A stretch of 64,000 bases of DNA from an uncultured Methanolobus sp. Its GTDB lineage: Archaea > Halobacteriota > Methanosarcinia > Methanosarcinales > Methanosarcinaceae. Positions 26,150 through 35,331 of this stretch are shown piece after piece. Below the pieces are notes generated by a model. That model ran no database searches and was not told the origin of the DNA. It saw only the letters and a program-made list of their open reading frames with translations. The DNA is taken from the NCBI RefSeq assembly GCF_963667555.1, contig NZ_OY763421.1, forward strand, positions 1,691,562 through 1,755,561. The letters are read 5' to 3'. A program made the position numbers and the translations under genes. The stretch's first letter is position 1. Every line of letters begins with the position of its first letter.

Positions 26150-28162
26150 TTAGAGTACCTCCATTACCACTTTAACAAGAATAATCAGGAGACTTACTCC
26201 GGTTATTACTGCGGTGGCATAATTCTGTACTGCTCCTGTCTGGAACTGACGCAGTGATTCACCTGCTTCCAATGTAAGGTCACTGAACCATTTAACTGTC
26301 CAGTCAAATCCTCTGTCAACTGCACGTCCTGCAAAGGAAAATCCTTCGTAGATTACCTTGACTGAGATAAAGTTGGTGAATATTGCATTCTGGTAGTACC
26401 TGTTGTACAGGAGTTTGTAAATTGGGTTGTTTCTTGAAACAAGGCTGTCCATATTGACAATCCTAAGTCCGTAGATCAGGAATGTAATTACAAGACCTGC
26501 GAGTGCTACAATAAGTGGCATCCAGAGGACGAGCAATGGCTCATGTCCTGCATGTTCTGCAAGGTGATAGCCACCAAGGGTTGCAAGCTCATGTATATCC
26601 ACATTTACGAAGTTGTTTACGAATGTCTCACTTACAAATGTGTTGAACTTAGTTGCGGTAAGACCACCGAAGACCAGTGCAAACAGTGCAAGTATTGAGA
26701 GTGGGATTGTCATTGATGCAGGTGACTCGTGACCTCCGTAATCTGTACGTGGCTTTCCGTAGAATGTCATGAAGATAAGCCTGAAGATATAGATTGAAGT
26801 CAGCAGAGCTGCTGCGATAGAGAAGAAATATGGTAACCATGTTCCGGTTGTCTCTCCGAAGAGGTATGCGCTCTCGATGATCGCATCCTTACTGAAGAAA
26901 CCACTAGTACCGATTGATGTACCTGGTATACCCATTCCGGTAAGTGCCAGTGAAGCAATGATCATTGTTGCTGCTGTTATTGGCATTACCTTTGCAACTC
27001 CTCCAAGCTGTCTCATGTCGTGTGTACCGACTGCGTGAATTACACTACCTGCACACAGGAAGAGAAGAGCCTTGAAGAATGCGTGGTTGATCAGGTGGAA
27101 TACTGAGATTCCGACTGCTTCAGCACCAACTGCTGCACCAACACCAAGTCCGAGCATCATATAACCGAGCTGACTTACGGTGGAGTATGCGAGTACACGC
27201 TTAAGGTCGTTCATTACAATACCCATTGTTCCTGCGAACAATGCGGTGAAAGCACCTACGTATGCTACAACCATGAGTGAATCAGGAGCTGTGATAAACA
27301 TTGGGAATGTTCTTGCAACCAGATAGACACCGGCTGTAACCATTGTTGCTGCGTGTATGAGAGCTGAAACGGTTGTTGGACCTTCCATTGCATCAGGGAG
27401 CCACACATGGAGTGGGAACTGACCTGACTTACCAACAGCACCACCGAAGAACAGGAGTGTTATCAGAGTGATGTGGCTGACCTCCATTCCAAAGATAGTG
27501 GAGTTGATCGCTGCAAGGTCTGGAATGTGAGCGAAGATCTCATCGAACCTGAGTATGTAGACACCGTCAGGGACGTTGCCGTTGAACATCTTGAAAAGGT
27601 CTGAGAACAGGACAATGATACCTGTAAGGAACATTACGTCACCGATCCTGGTTGTCAGGAAAGCCTTCTTTGCTGCTGTTGCAGCGGATGGTTTCTCGAA
27701 CCAGAATCCGATAAGCAGGTATGAACATACACCCACAAGCTCCCAGCAAATGAAGAGCTGGAGGATGTTGTCTGAAAGGATCAGACCAAGCATTGAAGCT
27801 GTAAACAGTGCAGTCTCAGCAAAGTACCTGGAAGGTGCTTTGTCATGTGACATGTAACCTGTTGAATAGATGTGAATAAGTAAACTTACGAATGTGACCA
27901 TTGTAAGCATAACTGCTGCCAGTGGGTCAACAAGGACACCTATGTTGAGTATGGCAAACCAGCTGTATGAATAACTCACAACTTCTTCAGGGTTTGCAAG
28001 CAAGTTCAATGTAATTAATAGTGAAATTATAAATGATGTAGCAATAGCTGCTATTGGAATTATTGCACCGCCTGTTGGCAGTTTCTTCCCGAAGAAGAAG
28101 GTCAGCACAAAGGCAAGTGCAGGCAGGACCGGAATTAAAAATGCTAGATCTCCTACTGCCAT
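26150..28162 (-). CDS. fpoL: F420H2 dehydrogenase subunit FpoL (NuoL-like)
   Basis: 670 residues, homologous to NuoL/ND5, the distal pump subunit, with a C-terminal extension carrying the long lateral helix and a final membrane anchor (YATAVITGVSLLIILVKVVM). Signatures: FICWELVGVCSYLLIGFW, FPLHVWLPDAMEGPTTVSAL, NDLKRVLAYSTVSQLGYMML. The open frame starts at 28171, but that GTG/ATG region is the ribosome-binding site GAGGTGG; the ATG at 28162 (MAVGDLAF) avoids overlap with fpoK and is preferred. Confidence 0.96.
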   Translation of the reverse strand: MAVGDLAFLIPVLPALAFVLTFFFGKKLPTGGAIIPIAAIATSFIISLLITLNLLANPEEVVSYSYSWFAILNIGVLVDPLAAVMLTMVTFVSLLIHIYSTGYMSHDKAPSRYFAETALFTASMLGLILSDNILQLFICWELVGVCSYLLIGFWFEKPSAATAAKKAFLTTRIGDVMFLTGIIVLFSDLFKMFNGNVPDGVYILRFDEIFAHIPDLAAINSTIFGMEVSHITLITLLFFGGAVGKSGQFPLHVWLPDAMEGPTTVSALIHAATMVTAGVYLVARTFPMFITAPDSLMVVAYVGAFTALFAGTMGIVMNDLKRVLAYSTVSQLGYMMLGLGVGAAVGAEAVGISVFHLINHAFFKALLFLCAGSVIHAVGTHDMRQLGGVAKVMPITAATMIIASLALTGMGIPGTSIGTSGFFSKDAIIESAYLFGETTGTWLPYFFSIAAALLTSIYIFRLIFMTFYGKPRTDYGGHESPASMTIPLSILALFALVFGGLTATKFNTFVSETFVNNFVNVDIHELATLGGYHLAEHAGHEPLLVLWMPLIVALAGLVITFLIYGLRIVNMDSLVSRNNPIYKLLYNRYYQNAIFTNFISVKVIYEGFSFAGRAVDRGFDWTVKWFSDLTLEAGESLRQFQTGAVQNYATAVITGVSLLIILVKVVMEVL

Positions 28163-28164
28163 TT

Positions 28165-28467
28165 TTACCACCTCAGTATGTTAATATGGTCAAGGCTGAT
28201 CGTATCCTTCATTCTGTAAAGGGCCATCAGTATAGCAAAGCCGATTGCTGCTTCACAAGCTGCCAGTGCGATGGAGAACAGTGCAAATACCTGTCCTGTA
28301 AGATCATGGTGGTAGCTTGAGAATGCTACAAGGTTAAGGTTTGCAGAGTTAAGCATAAGTTCCACGCACATGAGAATGCGAATACCACTGCGCTGTGTCA
28401 TCAGTCCATAGAGGCCTATGGAGAAGATTATTGCTGAAACAGCAAGATAAAGTGCAATTGGTATCAT
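28165..28467 (-). CDS. fpoK: F420H2 dehydrogenase subunit FpoK (NuoK-like)
   Basis: 100 residues, three membrane helices, homologous to NuoK/ND4L. Conserved acidic residues lie in the second and third helices ([20 protein letters not shown] and [16 protein letters not shown]), which form part of the proton path next to FpoJ. Overlaps the end of the upstream fpoJ fragment by four bases (ATGA). Confidence 0.95.
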   Translation of the reverse strand: MIPIALYLAVSAIIFSIGLYGLMTQRSGIRILMCVELMLNSANLNLVAFSSYHHDLTGQVFALFSIALAACEAAIGFAILMALYRMKDTISLDHINILRW

Positions 28468-28772
28468 TTGTTATCATCTCCTTTTGCCATGTAAATGGCA
28501 CCCATCAATGAGGACAACAGTACGATTGATAGTATTTCGAACGGAATCACGAAATCCTGGAATATCAGCAATCCAATACCCTGAATATTACTCTGGTCAG
28601 CAACATCCTGTGGAAGCTGATCCATTGTAGGCCAGCTTGTAAATGCTACTGACACAATGATAATTGCCAGGAACAAAGCTGCGATGAACATTCCAAATAC
28701 TCGTGGTTTAAGGTAGTTATACACTGATGTGATAACATCCATTGCTGTAAATGATATCTCTTTATTCAGCAT
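28464..28772 (-). CDS. fpoJ: F420H2 dehydrogenase subunit FpoJ, C-terminal part
   Basis: 102 residues with two hydrophobic segments ([20 protein letters not shown] and a stretch containing [20 protein letters not shown]). It matches the second half of NuoJ/ND6. In this organism NuoJ is split into two genes that overlap by 11 bases in different frames; the same split is known in other Methanosarcinaceae, so it is not a local mutation. Confidence 0.9.
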   Translation of the reverse strand: MLNKEISFTAMDVITSVYNYLKPRVFGMFIAALFLAIIIVSVAFTSWPTMDQLPQDVADQSNIQGIGLLIFQDFVIPFEILSIVLLSSLMGAIYMAKGDDNK

Positions 28773-29040
28773 CTGGACCCAACTCCTTCTTAGTAAGCAT
28801 TACAGCGAATAGTATCAATACACCTACTGCACCAATGTATACCAGCACCTGGACTACTCCAAGGAACTGAGCATTGAGCAGTATATAGAATGCTGCAACA
28901 ATAGACATTGTTACTACCAGTGCAATAGCTGCCCTGACTACGTCTTTAGCTGTCACAACAAATATTGCGAACACTATCGATACAAGAGCAAGGATCGCAA
29001 AGACGATCAATTCAATTATTGAGCCTATTGTGGCGTCCAT
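28762..29040 (-). CDS. fpoJ: F420H2 dehydrogenase subunit FpoJ, N-terminal part
   Basis: 92 residues, three helices, matching the first half of NuoJ/ND6, with the conserved VVQVLVYIGAVGVLILFAVM helix that contains the pi-bulge region in complex I. Starts at an ATG after GAGGTGAGCAG and overlaps the end of fpoI by 16 bases. Confidence 0.92.
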   Translation of the reverse strand: MDATIGSIIELIVFAILALVSIVFAIFVVTAKDVVRAAIALVVTMSIVAAFYILLNAQFLGVVQVLVYIGAVGVLILFAVMLTKKELGPDAE

Positions 29041-29468
29041 CTGCTCACCTCTTCACCAGCTTCTTCTTCAGCATGAATGTCAACTTCCCTTGCCAGCATG
29101 TCCGGTGTAAAGAGAAGGTCTGCATGGTTCCAGCGAATTACACCTGTCAGGTATACCTTTGAACTTTCCAGTGCACTCTTTGGACACTGGTCAATACAAA
29201 GACCACAGAACAGGCAGTGACCAATGTCTATTGCAGGGAACCATCTCTGCTTGTCACTCTCCGGATTGATACGTGCCCTTACGATCTTAATAGCGTTGTT
29301 CGGACAGGTATTGGCACATATTCCACAGCCTATACATTTCGTTTTATCCAGTTTTTGTAAACCTCTGAACCTGTCTGAAAGTTTTGTAGGTTCTTCCGGG
29401 CACATTCTTGTAACGGGAGGGCCGAAATAAATGTTCTTTACTGCTGTTATGATATTTTTAATAACCAT
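29025..29468 (-). CDS. fpoI: F420H2 dehydrogenase subunit FpoI (two 4Fe-4S ferredoxin-like)
   Basis: 147 residues, homologous to NuoI, bridging the F420-oxidising module to FpoB. Two ferredoxin motifs, CIGCGICANTCP and CLFCGLCIDQCP, bind two 4Fe-4S clusters. The open frame reaches 29498, which would overlap fpoH; the ATG at 29468 (MVIKNIITAVKN) after GGGGGTG, one base past the fpoH stop, is the better start. Peripheral membrane protein on the cytoplasmic side. Confidence 0.94.
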   Translation of the reverse strand: MVIKNIITAVKNIYFGPPVTRMCPEEPTKLSDRFRGLQKLDKTKCIGCGICANTCPNNAIKIVRARINPESDKQRWFPAIDIGHCLFCGLCIDQCPKSALESSKVYLTGVIRWNHADLLFTPDMLAREVDIHAEEEAGEEVSRWTPQ

Positions 29469-29469
29469 T

Positions 29470-30504
29470 CTAGTACACCCCCAGCAGACCAAGTCCAATT
29501 ACCCATCCAAGGTTGAGGAGGGCGAATGGCAAAAGTTTTTTCCAGCTCAGATCTACTACCTGATCGATCCTGAACCTTGGAACTGCCCATCTGATCATGA
29601 TAATTGTAAGAATTACCAGACATACCTTCAACGCATAGAAGACAGTTGGGAGGATTATACCAAGGATTGTTATATCAGTCAGGAATGCAGGGAGATTCCA
29701 TCCACCAAGGAACAAGAGCGTAATGAGCATTGAACCAAGGATAAGGTGAATATATTCTGCAAAGAAAACATAACCGAATCTCATACTTGAGTACTCGGTG
29801 ATCCATCCTGCAATGAGTTCTTCTTCTGACTCGTTCTGGTCAAAAGGAAGACGGCCCATATCAGCCATAATTGCAATGAAGAATACAATAAAACCAATTG
29901 GCTGCATTATAATGAACCACAATGGACTCTGAGCCTCAGCGATGTCTATAATGTTAAGTGAACCTGCCATGATGGCAACACTTACAACACAGATCCCAAG
30001 AGGGACTTCGTATCCTATCATACGTGCAAAGTTCCTGAAAGCACCAAGAACTGCAAACTTGTTGTTTGCACTGTATGCAACCATGAAAGCACCTATTATA
30101 GTGATAGCGGACATGGCTTCAATGTAAAGAACACTGATATCCATATCAGTTGCTGCAATTGGATAGGTCTGACCATCAAAGATGATAGCACCAAACGGAA
30201 TTGCAACAAGCATCATGAAAACAGACATCAGCAGAAGAATTGGGGCTGAAGTGAATAATATTCTGTCAGTATTCTTTGGTATGATATCTTCTTTCGTAAA
30301 TAGCTTGATAGCATCTGCAGCGAGCTGGAGTAATCCGTGTGGACCTACTCTCATAGGACCGTACCTCTGCTGGATGTCACCAGAGAGTTTACGCTCAAAC
30401 CATATAGCTACACAGGCGCCTGTAAATATGACACCCATCAGACAGAGACCAAGAATTGCCCTTAAGATAGGGTTGAAGATTATTGCTTCTATATCCATCA
30501 TCAT
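29470..30504 (-). CDS. fpoH: F420H2 dehydrogenase subunit FpoH (NuoH-like)
   Basis: About 344 residues, eight membrane helices, homologous to NuoH/ND1, which anchors the hydrophilic arm and forms the carrier site; here the acceptor is methanophenazine. Signatures: ERKLSGDIQQRYGPMRVGP near residue 40, KEDIIPKN, and DQNESEEELIAGWITEYSSM, a conserved acidic loop. The start is ambiguous: ATGs at 30504, 30501 and 30498 all follow AGGTGATC, which overlaps the fpoD stop. Confidence 0.95.
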   Translation of the reverse strand: MMMDIEAIIFNPILRAILGLCLMGVIFTGACVAIWFERKLSGDIQQRYGPMRVGPHGLLQLAADAIKLFTKEDIIPKNTDRILFTSAPILLLMSVFMMLVAIPFGAIIFDGQTYPIAATDMDISVLYIEAMSAITIIGAFMVAYSANNKFAVLGAFRNFARMIGYEVPLGICVVSVAIMAGSLNIIDIAEAQSPLWFIIMQPIGFIVFFIAIMADMGRLPFDQNESEEELIAGWITEYSSMRFGYVFFAEYIHLILGSMLITLLFLGGWNLPAFLTDITILGIILPTVFYALKVCLVILTIIMIRWAVPRFRIDQVVDLSWKKLLPFALLNLGWVIGLGLLGVY

Positions 30505-30506
30505 GA

Positions 30507-31631
30507 TCACCTGTCAACCTCACTGGTACATGTGTCCATACTACCGGCAATTGCAACGATATCTGCAACTGGCACTCCTTTGAGAAGTGGTGGCAGGGTC
30601 TGAAGTGTCGGATACACAGGTCCTCTTATCTTTACACGATATGGTTTGTCTGAACCATCGGATACCATATAGAATCCCATTTCTCCTCTTGGGTCTTCAA
30701 CACGGTGGAAAACCTCTCCGGCCGGGACTCTCATTACAGGTGACCTCTTTCCATATGGAGTTCCCTCCGGGAAAAGTGGCCCTGATGGGATCTGGTCAAG
30801 ACACTGCTCGATTATGTACATGCTTTCACGCATTTCATCCAGACGTACCTGGACCCTTGCGTAGACATCACCATCGGTCTGTGTGCATACCTTGAAATCA
30901 AGATCTTCGTAAACAAGATAAGGCTCATCCTTACGAATATCAAAAGCAACACCTGTTGCCCTGAGTGGTGGTCCTGATACTCCAAGATCCTTTGCAACAT
31001 CTGCGGTAAGAACTCCTATACCCTTTGTTCTTGCCTTGTAGATAGCATCGGTCCTGTACAGTTCCTCATAATTATCAATAGCCTTTCTCAGGTTTCCAAA
31101 GACATATTTTACATCGTCCTTGAATCCGTCAGGAAGGTCGTCCTTTACACCACCATAACGCAGGAAACTGTGTGTGACACGTGCTCCGGTTACGGAGTCA
31201 ATAAGAGACATCACGTCTTCTCTGTCCCTGATGGTATACATGAACATACTTACAAAGCCTACAAAGGAAGCATATTCTCCCATACCGAGCAGGTGGCTCT
31301 GTAATCTGGAAAGTTCTTCCATAATTACACGGATATACTGTGCTCTTTCTGGCACTTCGATACCTGCAAGCTTCTCAACACAACCAACATAAGCTTCCTC
31401 GTTGGTCATTGCTGCAAGGTAGCATATCCTGTCAACAATAGTAATGCCCTGAAGATATGTCTTGCTTTCAAGGATCTTTTCAATTCCTTTGTGGATCCAG
31501 CCCATCTCGACCTCAGAGTCCACAACGGTCTCACCCTTAAGTTTTGCATTCAGCCTGAATGGTCCTGGCATCATAGGGTGTTGTGGTCCAAGGTGTACTA
31601 TCATTTCAGAAGGTCCAACTGTTTCATCCAT
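30507..31631 (-). CDS. fpoD: F420H2 dehydrogenase subunit FpoD (NuoD-like)
   Basis: 374 residues, homologous to NuoD/49-kDa subunit and to hydrogenase large subunits but without the Ni-binding cysteine pairs. Signatures: HLGPQHPMMPGPFRLNAKL at the N terminus, GWIHKGIEKILES, RICYLAAMTNEEAYVGCVEK, and SMDTCTSEVDR at the end. With FpoB it forms the site where electrons pass from cluster N2 to the carrier. Confidence 0.96.
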   Translation of the reverse strand: MDETVGPSEMIVHLGPQHPMMPGPFRLNAKLKGETVVDSEVEMGWIHKGIEKILESKTYLQGITIVDRICYLAAMTNEEAYVGCVEKLAGIEVPERAQYIRVIMEELSRLQSHLLGMGEYASFVGFVSMFMYTIRDREDVMSLIDSVTGARVTHSFLRYGGVKDDLPDGFKDDVKYVFGNLRKAIDNYEELYRTDAIYKARTKGIGVLTADVAKDLGVSGPPLRATGVAFDIRKDEPYLVYEDLDFKVCTQTDGDVYARVQVRLDEMRESMYIIEQCLDQIPSGPLFPEGTPYGKRSPVMRVPAGEVFHRVEDPRGEMGFYMVSDGSDKPYRVKIRGPVYPTLQTLPPLLKGVPVADIVAIAGSMDTCTSEVDR

Positions 31632-31640
31632 ATTTAACCC

Positions 31641-32117
31641 TCACACCAAATTCCTTGCTGTCTTGTTGGGGAAGCCTTTGTAGTCCTTACGCAGTGGCCA
31701 CTCGCCGAGCATCTCTTTTGGAAGTACAAGAGGTTTTAGGTCGGGGTGGTTAAGATACTTCACACCAAACAGTTCGTACGTTTCTCTTTCGTACCAATTA
31801 GCATTCCAGTAAACAGGCACCACTGATTCAACTTCTGGATTGTCCCTTGGAAGGATCGCCTTCATTGTAAGGACAACCGGATGTTCGTAGGAACCTATTA
31901 CGTATATTACTTCGATCTCATTTCTGTCCGGATAGTCAACTCCGAATTCACAGCAGAGGTGTCCGAAAGACAGGTCGTCTTTGAGGTAGCGGCAAACTTC
32001 CACTACATTTTCAGGCTTCACTTTAGCACAGACCCTTACATCAGATTCTATGACAGTGTCACAGATGTCTTCAGGGAACTTGCCTGTAAGTGAAGAGATA
32101 ATAGAATTAGCGTCCAT
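31641..32117 (-). CDS. fpoC: F420H2 dehydrogenase subunit FpoC (NuoC-like)
   Basis: 158 residues, homologous to NuoC/30-kDa subunit. The family signature is NWYERETYELFGVKYLNHPDL, followed by LPKEMLGEWPLRKDYKG. Structural subunit of the peripheral arm. ATG after AGGTGAAAAA, nine bases after fpoB. Confidence 0.95.
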   Translation of the reverse strand: MDANSIISSLTGKFPEDICDTVIESDVRVCAKVKPENVVEVCRYLKDDLSFGHLCCEFGVDYPDRNEIEVIYVIGSYEHPVVLTMKAILPRDNPEVESVVPVYWNANWYERETYELFGVKYLNHPDLKPLVLPKEMLGEWPLRKDYKGFPNKTARNLV

Positions 32118-32126
32118 TTTTTCACC

Positions 32127-32687
32127 TCAGTAATCAGTACCTTTGTCCTTCTTTGCTTCGATCTTCTTCTGAAGCTCAACAAAACCCTGAATAAGAGCTT
32201 CACATCTTGGAGGACATCCTGGAATAAAAACATCTACCGGGAAGACATCATCAACATTCTGGTGGGTACTGTATGATTCATAGAAAGGACCACCGCTGAT
32301 AGCACAGTCTCCAAAACAGATTACCCATTTAGGTGCAGGCATCTGGTCCCAGATCCTTTTCAGAGCTGGAAGGTATTTCTTTGTTACATAACCACTGATG
32401 ATCATTACGTCAGCATGTCTTGGGGAATTACGTGGGATAATACCAAAACGGTCAGTGTCGTAGTGAGCCATACCTGTAGCAAGCAGCTCTACACCACAGC
32501 AACCCATTGCATTTACCATGAACCACAAAGAGTTTTTACGTCCCCAGTTCAAAACATCCTGAACCTTTGTTTTCTTAAGAAAATCACAGATAGCGTTTGA
32601 GTCTGCAACCATCGTACCTGGAACGTCAGTATATCCAACGTCAAGGACTTCATTCTGTTCGACTTCCGTCTGCTCTATTTCATCCAT
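32127..32687 (-). CDS. fpoB: F420H2 dehydrogenase subunit FpoB (NuoB-like, cluster N2)
   Basis: 186 residues, homologous to NuoB/PSST. The N2 4Fe-4S ligands are visible: adjacent Cys-Cys in VNAMGCCGVELLATG, Cys in CFGDCAISGGPF, and PGCPPRCEAL. It lies under FpoD and passes electrons to the carrier. Start ATG after AGGAGG, overlapping the end of fpoA by 13 bases. Confidence 0.96.
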   Translation of the reverse strand: MDEIEQTEVEQNEVLDVGYTDVPGTMVADSNAICDFLKKTKVQDVLNWGRKNSLWFMVNAMGCCGVELLATGMAHYDTDRFGIIPRNSPRHADVMIISGYVTKKYLPALKRIWDQMPAPKWVICFGDCAISGGPFYESYSTHQNVDDVFPVDVFIPGCPPRCEALIQGFVELQKKIEAKKDKGTDY

Positions 32688-33067
32688 TTAAGAGCCTCCT
32701 TCTTGATCAGATAAACGTAGCCAAACAATACAACAAAAATAAAGACTAACATTTCGGCGGTTGCTATTTGTTCAATACCATGTCCTTTGAAAATCGTCGC
32801 CCAAGGATAAAGGAAAAGGACTTCAATATCAAAGAGAACAAAAGCAATGGCATAAAGATAATACTCGACATTGAATTGAATCATAGCGGTTCCTACTGGA
32901 AGGGAACCTGCCTCATATGTCGTGTACTTTGCTAATGATTTACTCCTAGGACTTAAGATTTTCACTATTAACATAGTCATAGGAGGCATCACTAGTGCCA
33001 CTATAAGAATAATTGCAACCGGTATGTAACTATTGGCTATGTTACTAATATCGATTATTCCTGACAT
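32675..33067 (-). CDS. fpoA: F420H2 dehydrogenase subunit FpoA (NuoA-like)
   Basis: 130 residues, three membrane helices, homologous to NuoA/ND3; first gene of the operon. Visible: the loop YTTYEAGSLPVGTAMIQFNVEYY, which in complex I controls access to the carrier site, and FVLFDIEVLFLYPWA with conserved acidic residues. ATG after CAGGAGAATAGTTT. The F420-oxidising subunit FpoF is not in this operon, as usual in Methanosarcinales. Confidence 0.95.
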   Translation of the reverse strand: MSGIIDISNIANSYIPVAIILIVALVMPPMTMLIVKILSPRSKSLAKYTTYEAGSLPVGTAMIQFNVEYYLYAIAFVLFDIEVLFLYPWATIFKGHGIEQIATAEMLVFIFVVLFGYVYLIKKEALKWMK

Positions 33068-33455
33068 AAACTATTCTCCTGAAAGTTATAAAGATACATA
33101 GACTATTTGTATAAAACACCTTCGTGCGAGGTATTGTACAAATAACCATTAAACCTGTACGGGTAGACAAACAATATCTGTCGACATATTTTTCAATAGA
33201 TAGAGTTCTAATAATTGATAATAATTCATCATATTTAAATTGTCTCAATTAGAATACCGCAGGCTGAAACCTGGCCAAAAACTATAATAGGAAAGAGAGA
33301 CGGAAACACAAATACTCTGCATATGTAGAAAAAAAGTATGCCAGATGAAAAATAAAGTTAGCAGTATACACAGACACTTATGCTATTTTGATTTATTTCG
33401 AGCCTATGAATAATGCTTGCCGGTTTTTCATGAAGTTATTCCACACTACTATAAC
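33068..33455 (-). promoter_or_regulatory. fpo promoter region and leader
   Basis: No gene is supported in these 388 bases. On the minus strand two TATA-like sequences could drive fpo: ATTTAAATAT (33231-33240), which would leave a leader of about 140 bases, and TTTTATAC (33110-33117), which would place the start just before the ribosome-binding site. The part near 33242-33455 trails the zinc-ribbon gene. No operator was recognised. Confidence 0.45.
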
Positions 33456-33962
33456 TCAAACACTTTTCAAAGAGAAATATTTCTTGATCACTGTGTCGCA
33501 CTCTGAACAGGAAATAACCATCCAGTCTCCGACATCCCTTCGCGTATATTTTTCAAATATGGAAGCACCGCATTCCGGGCAAACATAGTAATCCTTGAAG
33601 TAATAATGATAAAAGTGTGGAGTGGCCTCCAGCCAGTCAAGTACTTTCTGCATATGCTCAAAGTAACGTTTCTTTGACGGATGTCCATCCCCATTCTCCA
33701 GGGCATCATGCACTCTTGCACTAACATCTTTGGTATGCTGATCGGATCTGCTCACCAGTTTCTTGTAATCTGAAATGTATTTTGTAGTGTTATTCAGATA
33801 ATTCAGATACGCAGCGTGAGCTTTTGGTTCACGCTTCCATATAGTGCGGAGGAAGTACTCACCCATAACATCTTCCATAATATCGGCACATGTAGTGCAA
33901 ATATTATAACCCTCAAACTGCTTGAAGTCCTGCAGTTCACCACATATCATACAGTTTTCCAT
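33456..33962 (-). CDS. zinc-ribbon protein of unknown function
   Basis: 168 residues. Four CxxC-type pairs: CMIC and CTTC at the N terminus, CPEC and CSEC near the C terminus, framing an all-helical middle rich in His, Tyr and Lys (FEHMQKVLDWLEATPHFYHYY). Two zinc sites are likely. No family recognised; it lies 11 bases downstream of the DUF22 gene on the same strand, so the two are probably co-transcribed. Confidence 0.65.
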   Translation of the reverse strand: MENCMICGELQDFKQFEGYNICTTCADIMEDVMGEYFLRTIWKREPKAHAAYLNYLNNTTKYISDYKKLVSRSDQHTKDVSARVHDALENGDGHPSKKRYFEHMQKVLDWLEATPHFYHYYFKDYYVCPECGASIFEKYTRRDVGDWMVISCSECDTVIKKYFSLKSV

Positions 33963-33973
33963 ATAACCAATCC

Positions 33974-34390
33974 TTAAAGAGAACGTGGTGTCATTGCTTC
34001 ACGAGTGAACATGATAGGGAATATATTAAGAACTGCAAGAAGATCGCCTTCCCTGATCCTTCCACTTTCCTGCCCGATAACATAAGCAGAATTGATGACA
34101 CGCTCACTGTCCACAGGCTTTGCACCACCTTTTGCACCGACCTTGATCAGAGAAACAACAGCATGGTGTGAAAAAGTACACGGAAGTGCCACCATGTCAG
34201 GATCCAGATAAATCTCTTTCACATTCACCTTCTTGAATTCGCCTGCACGGATCTCCATATCCTCATCGGATATCACCATTTCCCATTTTGCACGGGTTGC
34301 GATAGTAAATTCATACGGTGCAGCCTTTACTTTTCTGGATGTCAATTCCCCATTATCCCTTGAAACTACCTGGATCACTTCTTTCTTCAT
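33974..34390 (-). CDS. DUF22 family protein
   Basis: 138 residues resembling the archaeal DUF22 family, of unknown function: a beta-rich protein with the ending RVINSAYVIGQESGRIREGD followed by LLAVLNIFPIMF. The open frame reaches 34438, but the ATG at 34390 (MKKEVIQVVSRDN) follows GGGTGAACTT and starts at the conserved region. Probably in one transcript with the zinc-ribbon gene. The DUF name is from memory and fairly sure. Confidence 0.7.
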   Translation of the reverse strand: MKKEVIQVVSRDNGELTSRKVKAAPYEFTIATRAKWEMVISDEDMEIRAGEFKKVNVKEIYLDPDMVALPCTFSHHAVVSLIKVGAKGGAKPVDSERVINSAYVIGQESGRIREGDLLAVLNIFPIMFTREAMTPRSL

Positions 34391-34540
34391 AAGTTCACCC
34401 AAGAAGAGACTGACATGATAGTATTTATAAGTTCGCAAGAACGTTCATGAATAATCATTATAGTTTGCGTAATAAGAATAACATATGACCTACAAAACAA
34501 TAAAAAACAGAAGGAAGCCTAACTGGCATACTACGAAACA

Positions 34541-34990
34541 TTATTTTTTGAGGATCACACAACTCTTTTCTTTATGGCACTTTGTTGTCAGTATACTCTG
34601 AGAATCTTTTATGCCATCCATGTTGCCCAATGCCTGCAGAACATTTTCTTTCAGGGAATGAATATCAAAGGTCCGCACTTTCAAAAGCAGATCATAAGGC
34701 TCAAGCAATTCATAAACTTCCAATACGTCGTCGATAGTTTTCAGACGGTTGATTATATTGATCCTCTTACTCTGCTCAATATTAACACCAATAAAAGTTG
34801 TGACGTTAAGACCGACTTCATTGGTATCAACTTTAACAGTAAATTCCTTGATGATCCCCGTTTCACGCATTTTTTCAATTCTCTTATGTACAGTGGATGT
34901 CGCAAGGTCAAGGGCTGTTGCGATCTCAGTGCTGTGCATACGGGAATCTTTGCAAAGGTATTCTAATATAGCCAGATCAACTTCATCCAT
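34541..34990 (-). CDS. Lrp/AsnC-family transcriptional regulator
   Basis: 149 residues with the full two-domain plan: N-terminal HTH (DLAILEYLCKDSRMHSTEIA, then TALDLATSTVHKRIEKMRET) and a C-terminal RAM ligand-binding domain (VGLNVTTFIGVNIEQSKRIN, then KTIDDVLEVYELLEPYDLLL). Such proteins sense amino acids or related compounds and form octamers. Divergent from the ferredoxin gene at 35175; control of that pair or of itself is possible. Confidence 0.88.
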   Translation of the reverse strand: MDEVDLAILEYLCKDSRMHSTEIATALDLATSTVHKRIEKMRETGIIKEFTVKVDTNEVGLNVTTFIGVNIEQSKRINIINRLKTIDDVLEVYELLEPYDLLLKVRTFDIHSLKENVLQALGNMDGIKDSQSILTTKCHKEKSCVILKK

Positions 34991-35174
34991 GATAATATAA
35001 TTATTTGTCTATAATAATAAATATTTCCGTTTGAATTCCCAGATGACAAAAATGTGGAAGACATTGCAAATAATACCATCTTATGTAACTCATCATGCCC
35101 TACAGAACAAAACAAAGAACAATAAGACTTTTTATTCTTGAAAACCTTATACAATGAAATCCGGTGAATGTAAT

Positions 35175-35330
35175 ATGAAAGTAAACAAAAACTGTGTAGG
35201 ATGTGGCCAATGTGCTGCTTTTTGTAAATTCGGAGCCATTGAGATCAGAGGAAAAGCAAGTTTTACTTCTGCCTGCATCGAGTGCAGGGCATGTGCCGCA
35301 TACTGCCCGGTTAAAGCAATAGAGGCATAG
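35175..35330 (+). CDS. small two-cluster 4Fe-4S ferredoxin
   Basis: 51 residues, with CVGCGQCAAFCKFGAIE and CIECRACAAYCPVKAIE, that is two CxxCxxCxxxC clusters; the first cluster has Lys instead of the usual Pro after the last Cys. An alternative ATG at 35154 is in frame; the ATG at 35175 follows GGTGA and is preferred. Its stop is one base before the ATG of the FAD enzyme, so it is very likely the electron donor or acceptor of that enzyme. Confidence 0.85.
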   Translation: MKVNKNCVGCGQCAAFCKFGAIEIRGKASFTSACIECRACAAYCPVKAIEA

Positions 35331-35331
35331 G

